From the NCBI GenBank assembly GCA_035547835.1, contig DASZTW010000001.1, forward strand, positions 186,001-250,000: DNA of 64,000 nucleotides, given 5' to 3'. The DNA is from Acidimicrobiales bacterium (lineage in GTDB: Bacteria > Actinomycetota > Acidimicrobiia > Acidimicrobiales > Iamiaceae). Below the pieces are notes generated by a model, which was not told the DNA's origin, ran no database searches, and was given only the letters and a program-made list of their open reading frames with translations. The translations under genes and the position numbers were made by a program. Shown piece after piece: positions 62,791 to 64,000 of the stretch (its first letter is position 1; every line of letters begins with the position of its first letter).

Positions 62791-64000
62791 GTGAGCCCGC
62801 CCACCGCACCGCTGCCACGACCGGTCACGTTGGTCGACGTGCACGACGTCGAGGCAGCACGCGCCGCGCTCCGTGGCCACATCCGCGTCACCCCGGTCGA
62901 GACGTCGGCCACGCTCTCGGCCCGGGCCGGCCGTCCCGTCCTGCTCAAAGCCGAGTATCGCCAGCGCACCGGCAGCTTCAAGGTCCGGGGGGCGTACCAC
63001 CACATCGCCGGCCTGCCGGGCTCGGCGGCCGAGCTGGTGGCCGCGTCCGCTGGCAACCACGCGCAAGGCGTGGCGCTGGCCGCCTCCCTGGCCGGCCGCC
63101 GCGCCACGATCTTCATGCCGGTCCACGCGGCGCTGCCGAAAGTCGAGGCCACCCGTGCGTACGGGGCGGAGGTCCGGCTGGTCGGCGACGACGTCGAGGG
63201 CGCCATGGCCGCCGCTGAAGCCCACGCCAACGCCACGGGCGCCCACCTCGTGCCGCCGTTCGACGACCCGGCGGTGATCGCGGGCCAAGGCACGGTGGGG
63301 CTCGAGATCCTGGACCAGGTGCCGGACCTCGCCACGGTCGTGGTGCCGGTCGGCGGCGGGGGACTCCTCGCAGGTGTCGCTGTCGCCGTGAAGGCACGGC
63401 GACCCGACGTCCACGTGGTGGGCGTGCAGGCCGCGGGTGCGGCGTCGATGGTGGCCTCCCTCCGAGCCGGCACCCCCACCACAGTGGCCCACGTCCACAC
63501 GATCGCGGATGGCATCGCGGTGAAGGCGCCGTCCGCGCTCACCCTGGCGCACGCGAGCGCGTTGGCCGACGAGCTCGTGACCGTCACCGACGAGGAGATC
63601 GGCCAGGCGCTCATCTTGTTGCTCGAACGCGAGAAGGCGGTGGTGGAGCCAGCGGGCGCCGTCGGCGTGGCGGCGCTCCTGGCCGGCAGGGCGCCCGGCA
63701 GCGGGCCGGTCGTCGCGGTGCTCTCGGGTGGCAACGTCGACTCTCTCATGCTGACGAGGCTGATCGAGCACGGCCTGTCGGCGGCGGGCCGTTACGTTCG
63801 CCTGCGGATCGTGGTGGCCGACCGGCCCGGCGCGCTGGCCCGCATCACCGAGACCATCGCCGAGCTCGGCCTCAACGTGCTCGACGTCGAACACCACCGC
63901 GCCGGCGTGCGCCTGGGGATCGACGAGGTCGAGGTGCTCGTCACGCTCGAGACCCGCGATCCCGAACACCGAGTGGCCGTCGTCGACGAGCTCCGCGCCG
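62791..64000 (+). CDS. ilvA: Threonine ammonia-lyase (IlvA-type) with ACT domain, 3' end cut by window
   Basis: 403 residues visible from GTG 62791; the gene runs off the right edge. PLP-binding lysine lies in RTGSFKVRGAY near residue 55; ASAGNHAQGVALAA and the phosphate-binding GGGGLLAGV motif of PVGGGGLLAGVAVAV follow; PAGAVGVAALL is present. An ACT domain begins near residue 335 (YVRLRIVVADRPGALARI), indicating allosteric control. It deaminates threonine to 2-oxobutyrate, in isoleucine biosynthesis or catabolism; the single short ACT domain resembles the biodegradative/actinobacterial type. Divergent from rplM. Confidence 0.92.
   Translation, partial: MSPPTAPLPRPVTLVDVHDVEAARAALRGHIRVTPVETSATLSARAGRPVLLKAEYRQRTGSFKVRGAYHHIAGLPGSAAELVAASAGNHAQGVALAASLAGRRATIFMPVHAALPKVEATRAYGAEVRLVGDDVEGAMAAAEAHANATGAHLVPPFDDPAVIAGQGTVGLEILDQVPDLATVVVPVGGGGLLAGVAVAVKARRPDVHVVGVQAAGAASMVASLRAGTPTTVAHVHTIADGIAVKAPSALTLAHASALADELVTVTDEEIGQALILLLEREKAVVEPAGAVGVAALLAGRAPGSGPVVAVLSGGNVDSLMLTRLIEHGLSAAGRYVRLRIVVADRPGALARITETIAELGLNVLDVEHHRAGVRLGIDEVEVLVTLETRDPEHRVAVVDELRA

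Overview
The window is high-GC DNA with dense, overlapping, translationally coupled genes, many GTG starts, a CIRCE-controlled groESL operon and an actinobacterial cell-wall/tRNA-modification gene order (rplM-rpsI-glmM-glmS-acpS-nnr-alr ... tsaE-tsaB-rimI-tsaD-groES-groEL). This points to an actinobacterium, probably of the Acidimicrobiia type. That placement is inference from gene order and protein style, not from a search.

Layout. 0-8.5 kb: ordinary chromosome. It holds a YqgE/AlgH protein, a small unknown gene, guaB (IMP dehydrogenase) interrupted by a 376-residue intein inside its catalytic loop, a small toxin/antitoxin-like pair with a perfect palindromic operator, a Nudix hydrolase coupled to a DrrAB-like ABC exporter, and a divergent MarR-TetR pair. 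8.8-43.5 kb: a large contractile injection system (CIS) island. 43.5-64 kb: housekeeping again. It holds a secreted glucosaminidase, groESL with CIRCE, tsaD-rimI-tsaB-tsaE, a family 4 uracil-DNA glycosylase, a P1 peptidase, alr, nnr, acpS, an oversized glmS, glmM, rpsI, rplM, and an ilvA-type threonine dehydratase cut by the window end.

The CIS island has three transcription blocks. A plus-strand block (8.8-20.6 kb) encodes a Pvc16-type tail terminator followed by three tandem, related, single-span membrane proteins of 727, 910 and 2053 residues. Each has a cytoplasmic Ig-like/NEW3-like head, one membrane helix, and a long outer array of carboxypeptidase-regulatory/Cna-B-like repeats. A convergent minus-strand operon (37.4 to 20.7 kb) encodes, in transcription order: a tail-anchored acidic protein, a Septum_form-like lipoprotein, a DUF4280/PAAR-like tip, one sheath, a tube protein, an assembly-chaperone-like protein, a 57-residue DUF6760-like protein, a second tube protein, a 1451-residue low-complexity protein with an HEXXH motif, a LysM tube-cap protein, a VgrG-like spike, gp25, baseplate J and I proteins, and a tail-anchored zinc-ribbon protein. 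A third block holds a DUF4157 protein with two HEXXH motifs and a coupled small partner gene. An IS481-like element with target duplication sits in the divergent region between that block and the CIS AAA+ ATPase.

Taken together, the machine lacks any recognisable tail fibre but carries at least five membrane-anchored accessory proteins, a lipoprotein and a neighbouring wall hydrolase. This suggests a membrane-tethered or cell-retained CIS rather than a freely secreted particle. That is inference. The structural genes are recognised by family resemblance; the functions of the accessory proteins are not established by the sequence.
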